DNA from: Bacillus sp. FJAT-42315
Lineage (GTDB): Bacteria; Bacillota; Bacilli; Bacillales; Domibacillaceae
Assembly: GCF_002797375.1 (NCBI RefSeq)
Contig: NZ_KZ454941.1
Location: 1,842,807-1,881,422 of the forward strand
Direction: 5' to 3'
Length of the DNA stretch: 38,616 nt
The translations under genes were made by a program, and so were the position numbers. Shown here one piece after another: positions 7,844 through 16,705 of this stretch. A model generated the notes under the pieces. It saw only the letters and a program-made list of their open reading frames with translations. It was not told the DNA's origin and searched no databases. Positions within the stretch are counted from its first letter, which is position 1; each line of letters starts with the position of its first letter.

Positions 7844-9808
7844 ATGAATCGATTGACGATTCGCAAGAAATTAATTATATTTGCAGTCATTATTTTATTC
7901 ATTCCAAGCTGTAGTATTGGGATATTTTCTTTTATGTCTGCAAAAAAAGAAATAGATTCGCAAATGAAGGAGCAAGCTCAATCGCAAGTTCATCTGTCGA
8001 ATCAATTGTTAGATCAAACTTTTTTACAAGAAAAAGAGAAAGCGAAATTTCTAAGTGAAATTGTCCAGAAGTCGATGGGAAGTGAAAAAGGGGCGGCGAA
8101 ACTGCAGACGAGCTTGCAAAAGTTTAAAGCATCTAATCCTGATATTTTAGCAGTGTTTGTCGGGTTTGATACCGGCTTTTATCGAAATGCACCTAGGCAG
8201 ACAACTCCTGCTGGATTTATTCCTAAAGAACGTCCCTGGTACAAAGAAGCGGTAGAGAATAAAGGAAAAAGTATTATTACACCACCGTATGTTGACGCGG
8301 TTACTCAGTCGACAGTGGTGACCGTTGCTCATATGCTAGCGGATGGCAGTGGAGTTATTGCTTTTGACTATCAAGTTGAGCATTTGAAAGAGGAAATTCT
8401 AAAAAATACGATTGGTAAAAAAGGTTATTTATTTGTTGTTAATAAGAACAATGAAGTATTGTTTCATCCTCAGTTAGGAGAAAAGGGATATATATTAAAT
8501 GAAGGGTTACAAAGTAAGGTAGCAAAGTATTGGAAAGGGTCGTTTGTTGCTACCGAAAAAGGAGAAGAAAAAAGATTTATTCTCGAAACGAATCCAGCGA
8601 CAGGTTGGAAAGTCGTAGGTACATATGCGTTATCAGAAGTGGATGAACAAGCAAAGCCGATTTTTAATATGACGTTACTCGTCGTTGTTATTTCGGTCAT
8701 TATTGGTGGAATAATCGTATTCTTCCTCGTTAGAAGTATTATCACTCCGTTGCAAAAGCTGATGCAGGCTGCGCAAAGAGTGAGTGAAGGTGATTTGACA
8801 GAGTCTGTTACGATCAAGTCTAAAGATGAAATTGCGGATTTAGCCAATAGTTTTAATTCGATGACCGATTCCTTGCGAACGCTATTGCGTCATATTGGCG
8901 AAAGCTCCGATCACTTAGCGTCAGCTAGCGAACAAATGGCTGCTCATTCCGAGCAAGCAGAACAATCGACGATGGAAGTGACGCGCCGAATGGGGCATGT
9001 CGCCAGTGGTTCCGATCGACAAATGCAAAGCTCAGAAGAAACGGCACGAGCGATGGAAGAGATTTCGATCGGCGTTCAACGTGTCGCGGAAAGTTCAGCA
9101 GATGTATCGCAAATGTCCGTCGAAGCGACGAAAGAAGCAAAAAAAGGACGAGAAATGCTTGACGATGTGATTGAACAAATGCATTTGATTCGAACGTCTG
9201 TTCAAGAGGGCGTTAGTGAAATTAAAAATTTAAACAAGCATTCTGTTGAAATCGGTCAAATTATTTCGGTCATTACTCAAATTTCTGAGCAAACGAATTT
9301 ATTGGCATTAAATGCCGCGATTGAAGCGGCAAGAGCAGGAGAGCACGGAAAAGGCTTTGCTGTTGTAGCTGACGAGGTGCGCCAGCTAGCGGAGGAATCG
9401 AAACGATCAGCGGACCAAATCACAAGTTTGATTACAACGATGCAGCAGGCAACAACTCTTTCTACTTCCATTATTGAAAAGAGTGAAAATGAAGTAGAGA
9501 GTGGCATCGAGCTGACAGCGGATGCGGGAGAAACGTTTATTCATATCCTTGATTCCATTGAACAGGTAGCGGCGCAAATTCAAGAAGTTTCAGCGACGGC
9601 AGAAGAGATGTCAGCTAGCTCAGAGGAAGTGACCGCTTCCGTAGGAGAAATGGCGGATATTTCAAAAGAAGCAGCGCAAACTACAGATGAAGTAGTCCGA
9701 TTATCTGAACAGCAGTTGCAATCCTCGAAAGACAATACGAAAGCGATTGAACAATTAAGTGAATTAGCACTAGAACTACAACACTCTGTGCATCGTTTTA
9801 AAGTGTAA
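7844..9808 (+). CDS. Methyl-accepting chemotaxis protein 1 (dCache sensor, HAMP, signalling domain)
   Basis: A 654-residue transmembrane chemoreceptor. A first membrane segment is at about residues 9-30. An extracellular dCache-type sensor (about 35-275) carries the ERPWYKEA motif and PYVDA, resembling amino-acid-binding Cache receptors such as McpB and McpC. A second membrane segment (about 277-300) is followed by HAMP and a long cytoplasmic coiled coil whose signalling tip ([20 protein letters not shown], about 480-500) is canonical. Ends in conserved helices for methylation and CheA/CheW contact. ATG 7844 follows TAGGAGG by 9 nt; an upstream in-frame extension to 7778 has no such site. It is a paralogue of the receptor at 11987. 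The likely ligand class is amino acids (inference). Confidence 0.93.
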   Translation: MNRLTIRKKLIIFAVIILFIPSCSIGIFSFMSAKKEIDSQMKEQAQSQVHLSNQLLDQTFLQEKEKAKFLSEIVQKSMGSEKGAAKLQTSLQKFKASNPDILAVFVGFDTGFYRNAPRQTTPAGFIPKERPWYKEAVENKGKSIITPPYVDAVTQSTVVTVAHMLADGSGVIAFDYQVEHLKEEILKNTIGKKGYLFVVNKNNEVLFHPQLGEKGYILNEGLQSKVAKYWKGSFVATEKGEEKRFILETNPATGWKVVGTYALSEVDEQAKPIFNMTLLVVVISVIIGGIIVFFLVRSIITPLQKLMQAAQRVSEGDLTESVTIKSKDEIADLANSFNSMTDSLRTLLRHIGESSDHLASASEQMAAHSEQAEQSTMEVTRRMGHVASGSDRQMQSSEETARAMEEISIGVQRVAESSADVSQMSVEATKEAKKGREMLDDVIEQMHLIRTSVQEGVSEIKNLNKHSVEIGQIISVITQISEQTNLLALNAAIEAARAGEHGKGFAVVADEVRQLAEESKRSADQITSLITTMQQATTLSTSIIEKSENEVESGIELTADAGETFIHILDSIEQVAAQIQEVSATAEEMSASSEEVTASVGEMADISKEAAQTTDEVVRLSEQQLQSSKDNTKAIEQLSELALELQHSVHRFKV

Positions 9809-9814
9809 GATAAG

Positions 9815-9946
9815 GGGGCTGTCTAAAAAGTCTAATTTCGACTGATATACACCAAAATTAAAAACCCAAGAATGTTGATTTAGCAGCATTCTTGGGTTTT
9901 AGCTTTTTCACTTTTTGAGCTGAATCCTCCCTTTTCGGACAGCTCC
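9815..9946. repeat. MITE-like element with terminal inverted repeats and internal hairpin
   Basis: About 132 bp. Ends GGGGCTGTCTAAAAAG and (inverted) GGAGCTGTCCGAAAAG form terminal inverted repeats. Inside, AAAACCCAAGAATG (9861-9874) pairs perfectly with 9887-9900 around a 12-nt loop, and the following T-run lets it double as a terminator of the chemoreceptor gene, which ends 6 bp before the element. The internal hairpin is related to that at 15861-15898. No target duplication was seen and no transposase is inside. Confidence 0.65.
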
Positions 9947-10063
9947 TTTTGTTTGGTTAAAAATAGGATATGGTGATGGGGAGAGAATATAAATATGACG
10001 ATTGCATACTGGACAGCACCATAAATTGAAGGTAGATTTATAACTTTTTAAACGATGTTTATT

Positions 10064-10528
10064 TTACTGTTCAACTAATTCAAATGGTTCAGTAAGATAA
10101 AAAAGCTTATTATCTTTATAAAATGGAAGTATAATTCGGTAATGACCTGAATCAAGCTTTTCTTCTAAATGATCAAGTGAAAAGGTCTCTTTTGTTGTTT
10201 TTTGTGCCAGAAGGACCTTTTGTGCAGCCTCTTCTCGTTTATTCTCTTTCTTTGGTATCTGATACCATACGTCATTTATGTTCTTTTCAATCGAAGCTTC
10301 GCTTGGAATATTGATATCTTTATCCGTTGAATTTTTTATGGTAACGACTAATTCATCGACTGAGACTGGATACTGTTCTTTGTCTATACGAATAGAAATT
10401 CCATTTTGCGAGTGGGTTAATTTTTGAGTCTCTGCTTTTTCTGTTAATTTTTCATCCAGTGATTGGCAAGCAGCTAATAAAAAAGACAGCATCAAGATTA
10501 GAAGAAACAGGCTTTTCCGTCTATTCAT
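10064..10528 (-). CDS. Lipoprotein with bacterial Ig-like domain
   Basis: A 154-residue protein with a lipoprotein signal peptide: MNRRKS, a hydrophobic core, and lipobox LAAC with Cys21 as the lipidated residue, so it should be anchored outside the membrane. The mature part (about 50-150) is a single Ig-like beta domain with the elements VVTIKNSTDKDI, IEKNINDVWYQIP and SGHYRIILPF. This fits the Big_14-type domain of Bacillus lipoproteins. It is a paralogue of the protein at 33464-33964, sharing the order E-K-N-x-N-x-V-W-Y, F-S-L-D-x-L and S-G-x-Y-R. Start ATG 10528 follows AAGGAGAG. Function unknown. Confidence 0.8.
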   Translation of the reverse strand: MNRRKSLFLLILMLSFLLAACQSLDEKLTEKAETQKLTHSQNGISIRIDKEQYPVSVDELVVTIKNSTDKDINIPSEASIEKNINDVWYQIPKKENKREEAAQKVLLAQKTTKETFSLDHLEEKLDSGHYRIILPFYKDNKLFYLTEPFELVEQ

Positions 10529-10558
10529 TTAATTCTCTCCTTTTCATAAAACTTTAGG

Positions 10559-10604
10559 TAAAAAAACGCCAAGTCACCACTAGTTGTAGCGTCTCGGCGT
10601 TTTC
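10559..10604 (-). terminator. Intrinsic terminator of the YitT family gene
   Basis: On the minus strand AACGCCGAG pairs with CTTGGCGTT (one G-U) around a loop of about 19 nt and is followed by a run of T. It lies just after the stop codon at 10615. Confidence 0.65.
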
Positions 10605-10614
10605 TATTTGGATG

Positions 10615-11484
10615 TTACTGTCCAGATTCATAAATCTTCGATAAAGAGAATCCACGCCCTAAAATTTCCGAAGCGTTGAGGAACACGACAAAGGAGGTTG
10701 GTTCTTGCTCCTGCAGTAATTTTTTTAAGTAAATGGCTTCTTGCTGTTCCATGACGGAGAGGATTAACGTTTTCTCTTTGTTGGAATACCCTCCAAATGA
10801 ATGAACTTTCGTAAAGCCTCGATCCACTTCATCTTTAATCATCGATTGAATCACTTCTTCTTGCTCGGTAATGATGAGAACGAGCTTAGAGGAAGAAGAT
10901 TGTAGCTGAACAAAATCAATCACTTTACTTGTCACATAAATCGACATCATTGCATATAAGGCTAGCTCTAAGTTAAAGACGATCGCAGAGGCAGCCACGA
11001 CGAAGCCGTCGACAATGAGCTGTGAGTAGCCGCTTGATAGACCAGTGTATTTTTTTAATAGCTGGGCAAGTGTCGCTGTCCCTCCGGTGGACCCTTTTCC
11101 ACGATAGACAATCCCAAGCCCAACGCCCAACATCATCCCGCCGTATATAGCCGCTAGCAAAGGATTGTCAATTTTAAACGGAATATCGGCGCTGATCCAA
11201 ATTGTGAAAGGTACGAAAAATATCCCGACTAACGTTTTAAAACTGAAATCCTTTCCTAATAGGAGAATACCTAACACAAATAGGGGGAGGTTAATGATCC
11301 ATTGGACATAGGCAGGATTAAATTGGTAGACCTCGTATAAAATCGTACTAATACCGGAGACGCCACCAGCTGCTAATTTAGCCGGCAACAAAAACATATT
11401 ATACGACAAACCGACTAAAACGGAACCGATCACAATGTATGCATATTCGATAAAAAGCTTTTTCTTTGGTGTTTGATTAGTCAT
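10615..11484 (-). CDS. YitT family membrane protein (DUF161/DUF2179)
   Basis: A 289-residue protein with five to six N-terminal membrane segments (about residues 12-205), including the family motif PAKLAAGGVSGISTILY (about 33-49) and RGKGSTGGTATLAQLL (about 129-144), and a C-terminal cytoplasmic DUF2179 domain (about 210-289, SFGGYSNKEKTLILSVM). Bacillus genomes have several such paralogues (YitT, YpjC, YqfU, YvjA); their function is not established. Which paralogue this is cannot be decided by eye. A monocistronic unit with its own terminator, divergent from the holin-like gene. Confidence 0.9.
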   Translation of the reverse strand: MTNQTPKKKLFIEYAYIVIGSVLVGLSYNMFLLPAKLAAGGVSGISTILYEVYQFNPAYVQWIINLPLFVLGILLLGKDFSFKTLVGIFFVPFTIWISADIPFKIDNPLLAAIYGGMMLGVGLGIVYRGKGSTGGTATLAQLLKKYTGLSSGYSQLIVDGFVVAASAIVFNLELALYAMMSIYVTSKVIDFVQLQSSSSKLVLIITEQEEVIQSMIKDEVDRGFTKVHSFGGYSNKEKTLILSVMEQQEAIYLKKLLQEQEPTSFVVFLNASEILGRGFSLSKIYESGQ

Positions 11485-11558
11485 ATGTTTTCCCTATCCT
11501 TTTATGTATTCGTTTACGCTTCATTTTACCATAAAATCAGGCGATGAAAACGCCGTTA

Positions 11559-11593
11559 CTCCTAACAAAACAACGCATAAACTATGTTAGGAG
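11559..11593 (+). promoter_or_regulatory. Hairpin that sequesters the ribosome site of the holin-like gene
   Basis: CTCCTAACA (11559-11567) is perfectly complementary to TGTTAGGAG (11585-11593), with a 17-nt loop. The 3' arm contains most of the TTAGGAGGTG ribosome site of the gene starting at 11604. No T-run follows, so this is not a terminator. The fold would block initiation until opened; the trigger is unknown. Confidence 0.6.
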
Positions 11594-11603
11594 GTGAGAA
11601 ATA

Positions 11604-11846
11604 TTGGATATATATAATATGGTCATTATTCCGCTAATTTTAGGTGTGGTAGAATTATTCAAAAAAATTGGATTGCCAACGAAATATAGCCCGATCGTTG
11701 CTGTGTTTTTCGGAATGTTGTTTGGCGTGTTTTATCTTGATCAAGGAGTGAAACAAGGAATTTTAGTTGGATTGATACTAGGACTGTCAGCTTCTGGTTT
11801 GTACAGCGGCTCTAAAAATATGCTCGAAAAAAGAAAAGAAAAGTAA
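11604..11846 (+). CDS. Holin-like small membrane protein
   Basis: An 80-residue protein with two hydrophobic segments (about residues 5-16 and 28-65, the latter possibly split) and a highly charged C-terminus (NMLEKRKEK). The pattern of a short amphipathic start, VELFKKIGLP, then GxLxGLxxSGLYSGSKN is like phage holins of the A118/small Bacillus type. TTG 11604 is the only start with correct spacing to the very strong site GGAGGTGAG. Holins make membrane pores that release endolysins; an amidase gene lies 2.2 kb downstream, separated by a chemoreceptor. The ribosome site is within a hairpin (11559-11593). It might be a domesticated phage remnant or a general membrane protein. Confidence 0.65.
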   Translation: MDIYNMVIIPLILGVVELFKKIGLPTKYSPIVAVFFGMLFGVFYLDQGVKQGILVGLILGLSASGLYSGSKNMLEKRKEK

Positions 11847-11950
11847 TTGAATAGATTCTACTTTTATAAAAAATAGAATAATTAGAAAAATAAAAATAAA
11901 TATTTTCCCATTTTTTAATATTGTAAGCTCGGGTTATCTTCAGTACTATT

Positions 11951-11972
11951 TATTAGTAGATATTTACTAATA
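11951..11972 (+). promoter_or_regulatory. Inverted repeat abutting the ribosome site of chemoreceptor 2
   Basis: TATTAGTA (11951-11958) and TACTAATA (11965-11972) are perfect inverted repeats; the second overlaps the first two bases of TAGGAGG. It may be an operator or weak RNA hairpin. AT-rich, so chance is possible. Confidence 0.3.
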
Positions 11973-11986
11973 GGAGGAGTGTTTGG

Positions 11987-13948
11987 ATGACCCGGTTGTC
12001 TATTCGGAAAAAATTGATTATTTTTGCAGTTGTTATTTTATTCATACCAAGTATTAGTATTGGTGTTTTTTCATTTTTGTCTGCTAAAAATCAAATTGAA
12101 GCTCAAATGAGTAAGCAAGCCAATTCGCAAGTGCAATTGTCGAACGAACTGATTAATCAAGTGTTCTCAAAAGAAAAAGAGAAAGTGAGCTTTTTAAGTA
12201 AAACCGTTTCTAAGTCAATGGGAACTACAAAAGCTACGCCACAATTGCAAGCACAATTAAAAAGGTTCAAGAAATCAAATCCTAATATTATGTCAGCTTT
12301 TGTTGGGTTTGAGACGGGAGTTTATCACGGAGAGCCGAAGGAAGAGATTCCAGCTGATTATGTAGCAACGGAACGACCATGGTATAAAGAAGCGATGAAA
12401 CATAAGGGAGAAACGATTGTCACTTCGCCTTATGAGGATGCAATGTCTAAAGTGACGGTCGTCTCGATAGCTCACTCTTTAGAAGATGGCAGTGGAGTCA
12501 TTGCCTTTGATTATAAGGTAGATCACTTAAAAGAAGAAGTATTAAACCAGCAGATCGGTGAGAAAGGCTATTTATTTATAACAGATGCTAATAACGAAGT
12601 GTTATTTCACCCAGAGCAAAAAGAGGATAGCTATTCATTAAATGAGCAAATAACTAGCCAGCTAACGGACGTGAAGGGAAGCTTTATCGCAACGGAAAAA
12701 AGAGGGGATCAACGGTTTGTTTTTGAATCGAATGAAGCAACAGGCTGGAAAGTGGTAGGTACATATGCGTTATCTGAAGTCGATGAACAAGCAAAGCCAA
12801 TTTTCAATATTACATTACTCGTAGTTGTCACCTCTATCTTCGTTGGTGGAATCATCGTGTTCTTTATTATTAGAAGTATCACCGTTCCACTGAAAAAGCT
12901 AATACACGCTGCACAAAAAGTAAGTGAAGGTGATTTGACGGAGTCTGTGGAGGTCACTTCAAAAGATGAAATTGCAGATTTAGCGAGCAGCTTTAATAAG
13001 ATGACCGATTCCTTGAAAAACTTATTACGTCATATTAGCGAAGGCTCCAGTCATTTGGCTTCCGCAAGTGAACAAATGGCGGCTCATTCTGAACAAGCAG
13101 AACACTCGACGACAGAAGTGACGCGTCGAATGGCTCATGTCGCTAATGGTTCAGATAGACAGATGCAAAGCTCGGAAGAAACGGCACGAGCGATGGAGGA
13201 AATTTCGCTAGGGGTGCAACGTGTGGCTGAAAGTTCAGCCGATGTATCGGAAATGTCCGTCCAAGCAACGAAAGAAGCGCAACAAGGACGAGAGATGTTA
13301 GAGAACGTCATTTCACAAATGAATTCAATTCGAGCATCCGTTCAAGATGGTGTCAGTGAAATTAAAAATTTAAACGAGCATTCCGCTGAAATTGGTCAAA
13401 TTATTTCGGTCATCACTCAAATTTCCGAGCAAACGAATTTATTGGCGTTAAATGCAGCGATTGAAGCAGCAAGAGCAGGAGAACATGGAAAAGGGTTTGC
13501 GGTTGTGGCGGAAGAGGTACGAAAACTCGCGGAGGAATCGAAACAATCATCTGATCAAATTGCTAGTCTAATTACAACAATGCAACAGGCGACTACTCGC
13601 TCAGCTTCAGTTATTGAGAAAAGTGAAACCGAAGTTGAAAGCGGCATTCAATTGACAGTTGAAGCAGGGGAAGCATTCATGCATATTCTTCATTCAGTTG
13701 AACAGGTAGCGGCGCAAATTCAAGAAGTTTCAGCGACGGCAGAAGAGATGTCAGCTAGTTCTGAAGAGGTGACGGCTTCCGTAGGAGAAATGGCGGATAT
13801 TTCAAGAGAAGCAGCTAACGCGACAAGCGAAGTCGTTCGACTATCTGAACAGCAATTACAATCATCAAAAGACAATACGAAAGCGATTGAGCAATTAAGT
13901 AAACTGGCGTTAGAGCTACAACAGTCTGTCCATCGCTTTAAAATGTAA
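11987..13948 (+). CDS. Methyl-accepting chemotaxis protein 2 (dCache sensor, HAMP, signalling domain)
   Basis: A 653-residue chemoreceptor with the same architecture as the one at 7844: membrane segment 1 (about 9-30), dCache sensor (about 35-275) with [14 protein letters not shown] and PYEDA, membrane segment 2 (about 277-300), HAMP, and the signalling tip [20 protein letters not shown] (about 480-500). The sensors differ clearly (for example PYEDAMSK against PYVDAVTQ), while cytoplasmic parts are near identical, including a 61-bp block without any change. So the pair probably detects related but different ligands through the same kinase complex. ATG 11987 follows TAGGAGGAG. It has its own terminator at 13952. 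Confidence 0.93.
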   Translation: MTRLSIRKKLIIFAVVILFIPSISIGVFSFLSAKNQIEAQMSKQANSQVQLSNELINQVFSKEKEKVSFLSKTVSKSMGTTKATPQLQAQLKRFKKSNPNIMSAFVGFETGVYHGEPKEEIPADYVATERPWYKEAMKHKGETIVTSPYEDAMSKVTVVSIAHSLEDGSGVIAFDYKVDHLKEEVLNQQIGEKGYLFITDANNEVLFHPEQKEDSYSLNEQITSQLTDVKGSFIATEKRGDQRFVFESNEATGWKVVGTYALSEVDEQAKPIFNITLLVVVTSIFVGGIIVFFIIRSITVPLKKLIHAAQKVSEGDLTESVEVTSKDEIADLASSFNKMTDSLKNLLRHISEGSSHLASASEQMAAHSEQAEHSTTEVTRRMAHVANGSDRQMQSSEETARAMEEISLGVQRVAESSADVSEMSVQATKEAQQGREMLENVISQMNSIRASVQDGVSEIKNLNEHSAEIGQIISVITQISEQTNLLALNAAIEAARAGEHGKGFAVVAEEVRKLAEESKQSSDQIASLITTMQQATTRSASVIEKSETEVESGIQLTVEAGEAFMHILHSVEQVAAQIQEVSATAEEMSASSEEVTASVGEMADISREAANATSEVVRLSEQQLQSSKDNTKAIEQLSKLALELQQSVHRFKM

Positions 13949-13951
13949 AAC

Positions 13952-13981
13952 AAAGTCCTAGGTTTCCCTAGGGCTTTTTTT
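13952..13981 (+). terminator. Intrinsic terminator of chemoreceptor 2
   Basis: An 11-bp stem with one G-U (AAAGTCCTAGG 13952-13962, CCTAGGGCTTT 13967-13977), 4-nt loop and a run of seven T. Confidence 0.9.
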
Positions 13982-14077
13982 AGGGAATAAATCTATTTTT
14001 AAAAATGATTGTTGAAAATGGGATAAATATTATATTTATAGCAAACAAGTCGTGAATATACTATTTTAGGAGGGGAA

Positions 14078-14806
14078 ATGATGGTTCATATTTGGCTAGA
14101 TGCTGGTCATGGAGGGCAGGATGCTGGGGCTATTGGGAATGGGGTATTAGAAAAGGAGATTGCTTTAACTCTCGCATTACAGACAGGCAAACATTTGATT
14201 GATCATTATATATGTGAGGTGAGTTATACCCGAATGACGGATACATTCGTAGAGCTTTCAGATCGAGCAACAATGGCAAACAAGGCGGGTGCTGATTTTT
14301 TCATTTCATTTCATGTGAATAGTAGTACAAATTCGTCTGCGAATGGTTTTGAGTCGTATAGATATCCAGGTACACAAGGGAAAACATTACAATTTCAAGT
14401 CGATGTTCATGAAGCCGTCATGTCATTTATGAAGTCTTACGGTAGCAAAGATCGTCAAATGAAAGAGTCTAACTTTGCTGTATTACGAGAAACGAACATG
14501 CCGGCTGTTCTAGGAGAAAATCTATTCATTAGTAATCTGGAAGAAGCTAAGTTGCTGAAAAATCAACAGTTTTTATTAGGGGTAGCACAAGCGTATGCAG
14601 AAGGGATTGCGAAAGGAGCGAGTTTAGAACGAAAAGGACAAGAACTATATGAGAAAACTGTCCTTGCTAGTCCACAATTTCAAGCGGCTCAACAATGGGT
14701 GAAGCAACAGGGAATAAGTGATGGCACGTACCCACTTCGACCAGCTACAAGGGAAGAAGTGTGGGAAATGATTTATCGAGCGAATAATGTAATGAAACAA
14801 AAGTAA
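14078..14806 (+). CDS. N-acetylmuramoyl-L-alanine amidase (Amidase_3)
   Basis: A 242-residue zinc amidase that cuts the bond between muramic acid and the stem peptide. The catalytic domain (residues 1-180) starts with WLDAGHGG; zinc ligands are H11, E25 and H79 (ISFHVN), and E147 in LGENLFISN is the catalytic glutamate, so all key residues are present. The C-terminal part (about 185-242) ends with SDGTYPLRPATREEVWEMIY, a motif common at the end of phage-type endolysins. There is no signal peptide, so export would need a holin or lysis; the holin-like gene at 11604 is a candidate. ATG 14078 (or 14081) follows TAGGAGGGG. Confidence 0.9.
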   Translation: MMVHIWLDAGHGGQDAGAIGNGVLEKEIALTLALQTGKHLIDHYICEVSYTRMTDTFVELSDRATMANKAGADFFISFHVNSSTNSSANGFESYRYPGTQGKTLQFQVDVHEAVMSFMKSYGSKDRQMKESNFAVLRETNMPAVLGENLFISNLEEAKLLKNQQFLLGVAQAYAEGIAKGASLERKGQELYEKTVLASPQFQAAQQWVKQQGISDGTYPLRPATREEVWEMIYRANNVMKQK

Positions 14807-14879
14807 GAAAAACATTAGAGCATCAATCTGTTCAACACTTTAAAATGTTAAACAAGAGAAAGGGATGACACCTATAAAG

Positions 14880-14930
14880 ATATCTACATATAGAGAGCTT
14901 TATACTCTTTACATGTAGATATTACTTTTT
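14880..14930 (+). terminator. Intrinsic terminator of the amidase gene
   Basis: A 10-bp perfect stem (ATATCTACAT 14880-14889, ATGTAGATAT 14913-14922) with partly paired inner bases and a T-rich tail (TACTTTTT). Confidence 0.7.
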
Positions 14931-14943
14931 CGGTGATCAGCTC

Positions 14944-15150
14944 TCACTTGCAAGACTCACCTGGCTCTCTTGCAACTTCACTTAAAATGATAATTAGCAA
15001 AATGAATAAAATTCGTATAAGCCGGTCCTCTGTTACTATTTTTAAAAGCGCCACTAAAACGATCCCCAGAACTGGATTATCTTCAATGAGAATAATAACA
15101 AAAATATCCAATAAAACAATGGCGGAATCAATTATATGATCTTCATTCAT
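14944..15150 (-). CDS. Small hydrophobic protein, hypothetical
   Basis: Not recognised. A 68-residue ORF starting with MNEDHIID and holding two or three very hydrophobic stretches (LLDIFVIILI, LGIVLVALLKIV, ILFILLIIIL), with an acidic and basic break between them (TEDRLIR). The ATG at 15150 has GAAGGGAT upstream as a modest ribosome site. The overlapping plus-strand ORF is not membrane-like and has no ribosome site, so the minus strand is preferred. It could be a small integral membrane protein or an AT-driven chance ORF. Confidence 0.4.
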   Translation of the reverse strand: MNEDHIIDSAIVLLDIFVIILIEDNPVLGIVLVALLKIVTEDRLIRILFILLIIILSEVAREPGESCK

Positions 15151-15256
15151 TTCGATTATCCCTTCTTTCTTGTATTAGCGTATTAGTTTTTTTGGATAAG
15201 TGTGATTTATTTCAATACAAATGGTTGCTTTCTGTAAATTTATAAGCGCATACTCT

Positions 15257-15284
15257 TTGTTATTAAGGTAAAATATGGTATAAT
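15257..15284 (+). promoter_or_regulatory. Sigma-A-type promoter of the DinB gene
   Basis: A perfect -10 TATAAT (15279-15284) with a moderate -35 TTGTTA (15257-15262), spacer 16. Directly downstream, TTCACC (15284-15289) and GGTGAA (15300-15305) form an inverted repeat around the expected start, a possible operator. Confidence 0.55.
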
Positions 15285-15319
15285 TCACCCTGAACTTTTG
15301 GTGAAAAGGGGGAGTTTAG

Positions 15320-15799
15320 ATGAATGCTACTGATTTAATAATTTTAAATTTTGAAGAAATTAGACGTAGAAGTATAAAAGTATGGAAAGCTATACCCGAA
15401 GAAATGTTATATTGGAAACCGGATGAAGATGCTCTTACTTGTGCTGAAATGATTAGACATTTATTACAAGGGGAGTTTCTTTTTCACCAAGTTCTTATAG
15501 GGAGAGGCGGTAAAGCACTAGCTAATTTGTTTAATCCCTTTGAAGGAAAAGAATTTGTCTCAGTAGATGATGAACTTGAATTTGCACAGCCTTATCGTGA
15601 GGAATTCTTGAAATACATTAAAACAATTAGTATAAACGATTTAGACAATATAGAAATAGATCTTCTTGATGCGGGTGGATATGTTAAAAAACTTGGAGAT
15701 ATGTTATTGCGCATTGCCTATCACGAATCTGTTCACACAGGTCAGTTGTTAAACTATATGAGAATAATGGGAATTGATCGTCCTAAAATATGGGATTAA
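15320..15799 (+). CDS. DinB family protein (putative metalloenzyme)
   Basis: A 159-residue four-helix-bundle protein. The three metal-binding histidines of the DinB/YfiT superfamily are present: H47 (EMIRHLLQGE), H135 and H139 (AYHESVHTGQL). The family is widespread in Bacillus, some members are thiol-dependent S-transferases (bacillithiol-linked), but most have no known reaction. It is monocistronic behind a good promoter and ATG 15320 follows AAAAGGGGGAG. The hairpin in the repeat at 15861-15898 can act as its terminator. Confidence 0.85.
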   Translation: MNATDLIILNFEEIRRRSIKVWKAIPEEMLYWKPDEDALTCAEMIRHLLQGEFLFHQVLIGRGGKALANLFNPFEGKEFVSVDDELEFAQPYREEFLKYIKTISINDLDNIEIDLLDAGGYVKKLGDMLLRIAYHESVHTGQLLNYMRIMGIDRPKIWD

Positions 15800-15811
15800 T
15801 AATTTAGAATA

Positions 15812-15900
15812 AGAGGTTGTATAATAAGTCTTTTTTTGAAGCAAAATTAAATAAAATTAAAAAGCCGAAAACGTTGTTAAATCAACATTCTCGGCTTTCA
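15812..15900. repeat. Truncated MITE-like repeat with hairpin
   Basis: Starts AGAGGTTGTATAATAAGTCT, similar to the left end of the element at 9815, and shares AAAATTAAAAA before the hairpin. The stem pairs 15861-15876 with 15883-15898 (14 of 16 pairs) around TTAAAT. The right terminal repeat is missing, next to the cupin gene. Both hairpin and A/T runs make it a probable bidirectional terminator for the DinB and cupin genes. Confidence 0.5.
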
Positions 15901-15935
15901 TTCGGTATTTGTACGAGTTTATTTCTGCATCGGGA

Positions 15936-16508
15936 CTATTTTTTACATTGCTCGGTGGGACCAATAATTACTCCACTCGTTCCATCAAGTGGCTTTAATG
16001 CTTTTTTCATCACTTTTGGATCGATCGTATAGCTTTGTTCATAGATCGAAAGAGGAATGTTAGTTAAAGTGGTCGACATCTCTTGAGATTGGAACTGATC
16101 ATTATTAAAAAATAAGATAAGCCGTGTCTCATCTGAATCTGCAGCAATCCAGTGCAAATACCCCATTGGAATAAATACGGTTTCACCTGTTTTTGTCAAC
16201 TTAAATGTTTGTAAATGATTTGTTGTCGGGTCGAGCACACCTACAGTAGCTGATCCTGATATGAGAAAATCTAATTCCCAAGCATTTGGGTGCCAGTGAG
16301 GTTCACGAATAAATCCTTTTGAGAATCGAATGTCAGCTACTGACCCACCAATCATGGCTGGCATCTGGGTTGAAGTTAATTGATAGGCAATATTCTCTGC
16401 ATTTCTCTCAAATAAAAGACTATTTTCAATATCATAGAATAGATTAGGAGTTCCTTTTCCTGTAAGATTACGATTATCCGTCACATAACCAGACGTTGGA
16501 TTCGTCAT
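15936..16508 (-). CDS. Cupin domain protein (oxalate-decarboxylase-like, single domain)
   Basis: A 190-residue single-cupin protein. Cupin motif 1 is EPHWHPNAWELDFLISG (about residues 68-84) with two His and one Glu as metal ligands, and motif 2 is PMGYLHWI (about 114-121) with the fourth His. The sequence is most like one half of the bicupin oxalate decarboxylases (OxdC/OxdD, about 385 residues), but here there is only one cupin. It is probably a Mn- or Fe-binding enzyme or sensor; its activity is not predictable. ATG 16508 follows GGAGG by about 10 nt. Confidence 0.8.
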   Translation of the reverse strand: MTNPTSGYVTDNRNLTGKGTPNLFYDIENSLLFERNAENIAYQLTSTQMPAMIGGSVADIRFSKGFIREPHWHPNAWELDFLISGSATVGVLDPTTNHLQTFKLTKTGETVFIPMGYLHWIAADSDETRLILFFNNDQFQSQEMSTTLTNIPLSIYEQSYTIDPKVMKKALKPLDGTSGVIIGPTEQCKK

Positions 16509-16705
16509 TTAATGAGTGCCTCCTTTCATACGTGATTACTATTAGCATATGACAAATTCTTGAGAACGATTGGACGGGTTTTCGCTGAAAGTGCATCATG
16601 AAAATGAATGTATTATATTCATAGTGTAAATGTTTAGTTTTTGTAAAGATGGACCTGTTATCCTTAAAGACAATAGAGTCGTCATATTTAAGGGGAGGGG
16701 TATCC

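Noticed and set aside
9972-10031. 19-codon ORF after the first MITE-like element
   Set aside because: Too short, no similarity, weak ribosome site.
11544-11557. cre-like site before the holin-like gene
   Set aside because: Two mismatches at important positions and a position inside a small GGCG/CGCC hairpin.
14933-15139. Plus-strand ORF of 68 codons
   Set aside because: No ribosome site; the opposite strand gives a more protein-like membrane sequence.
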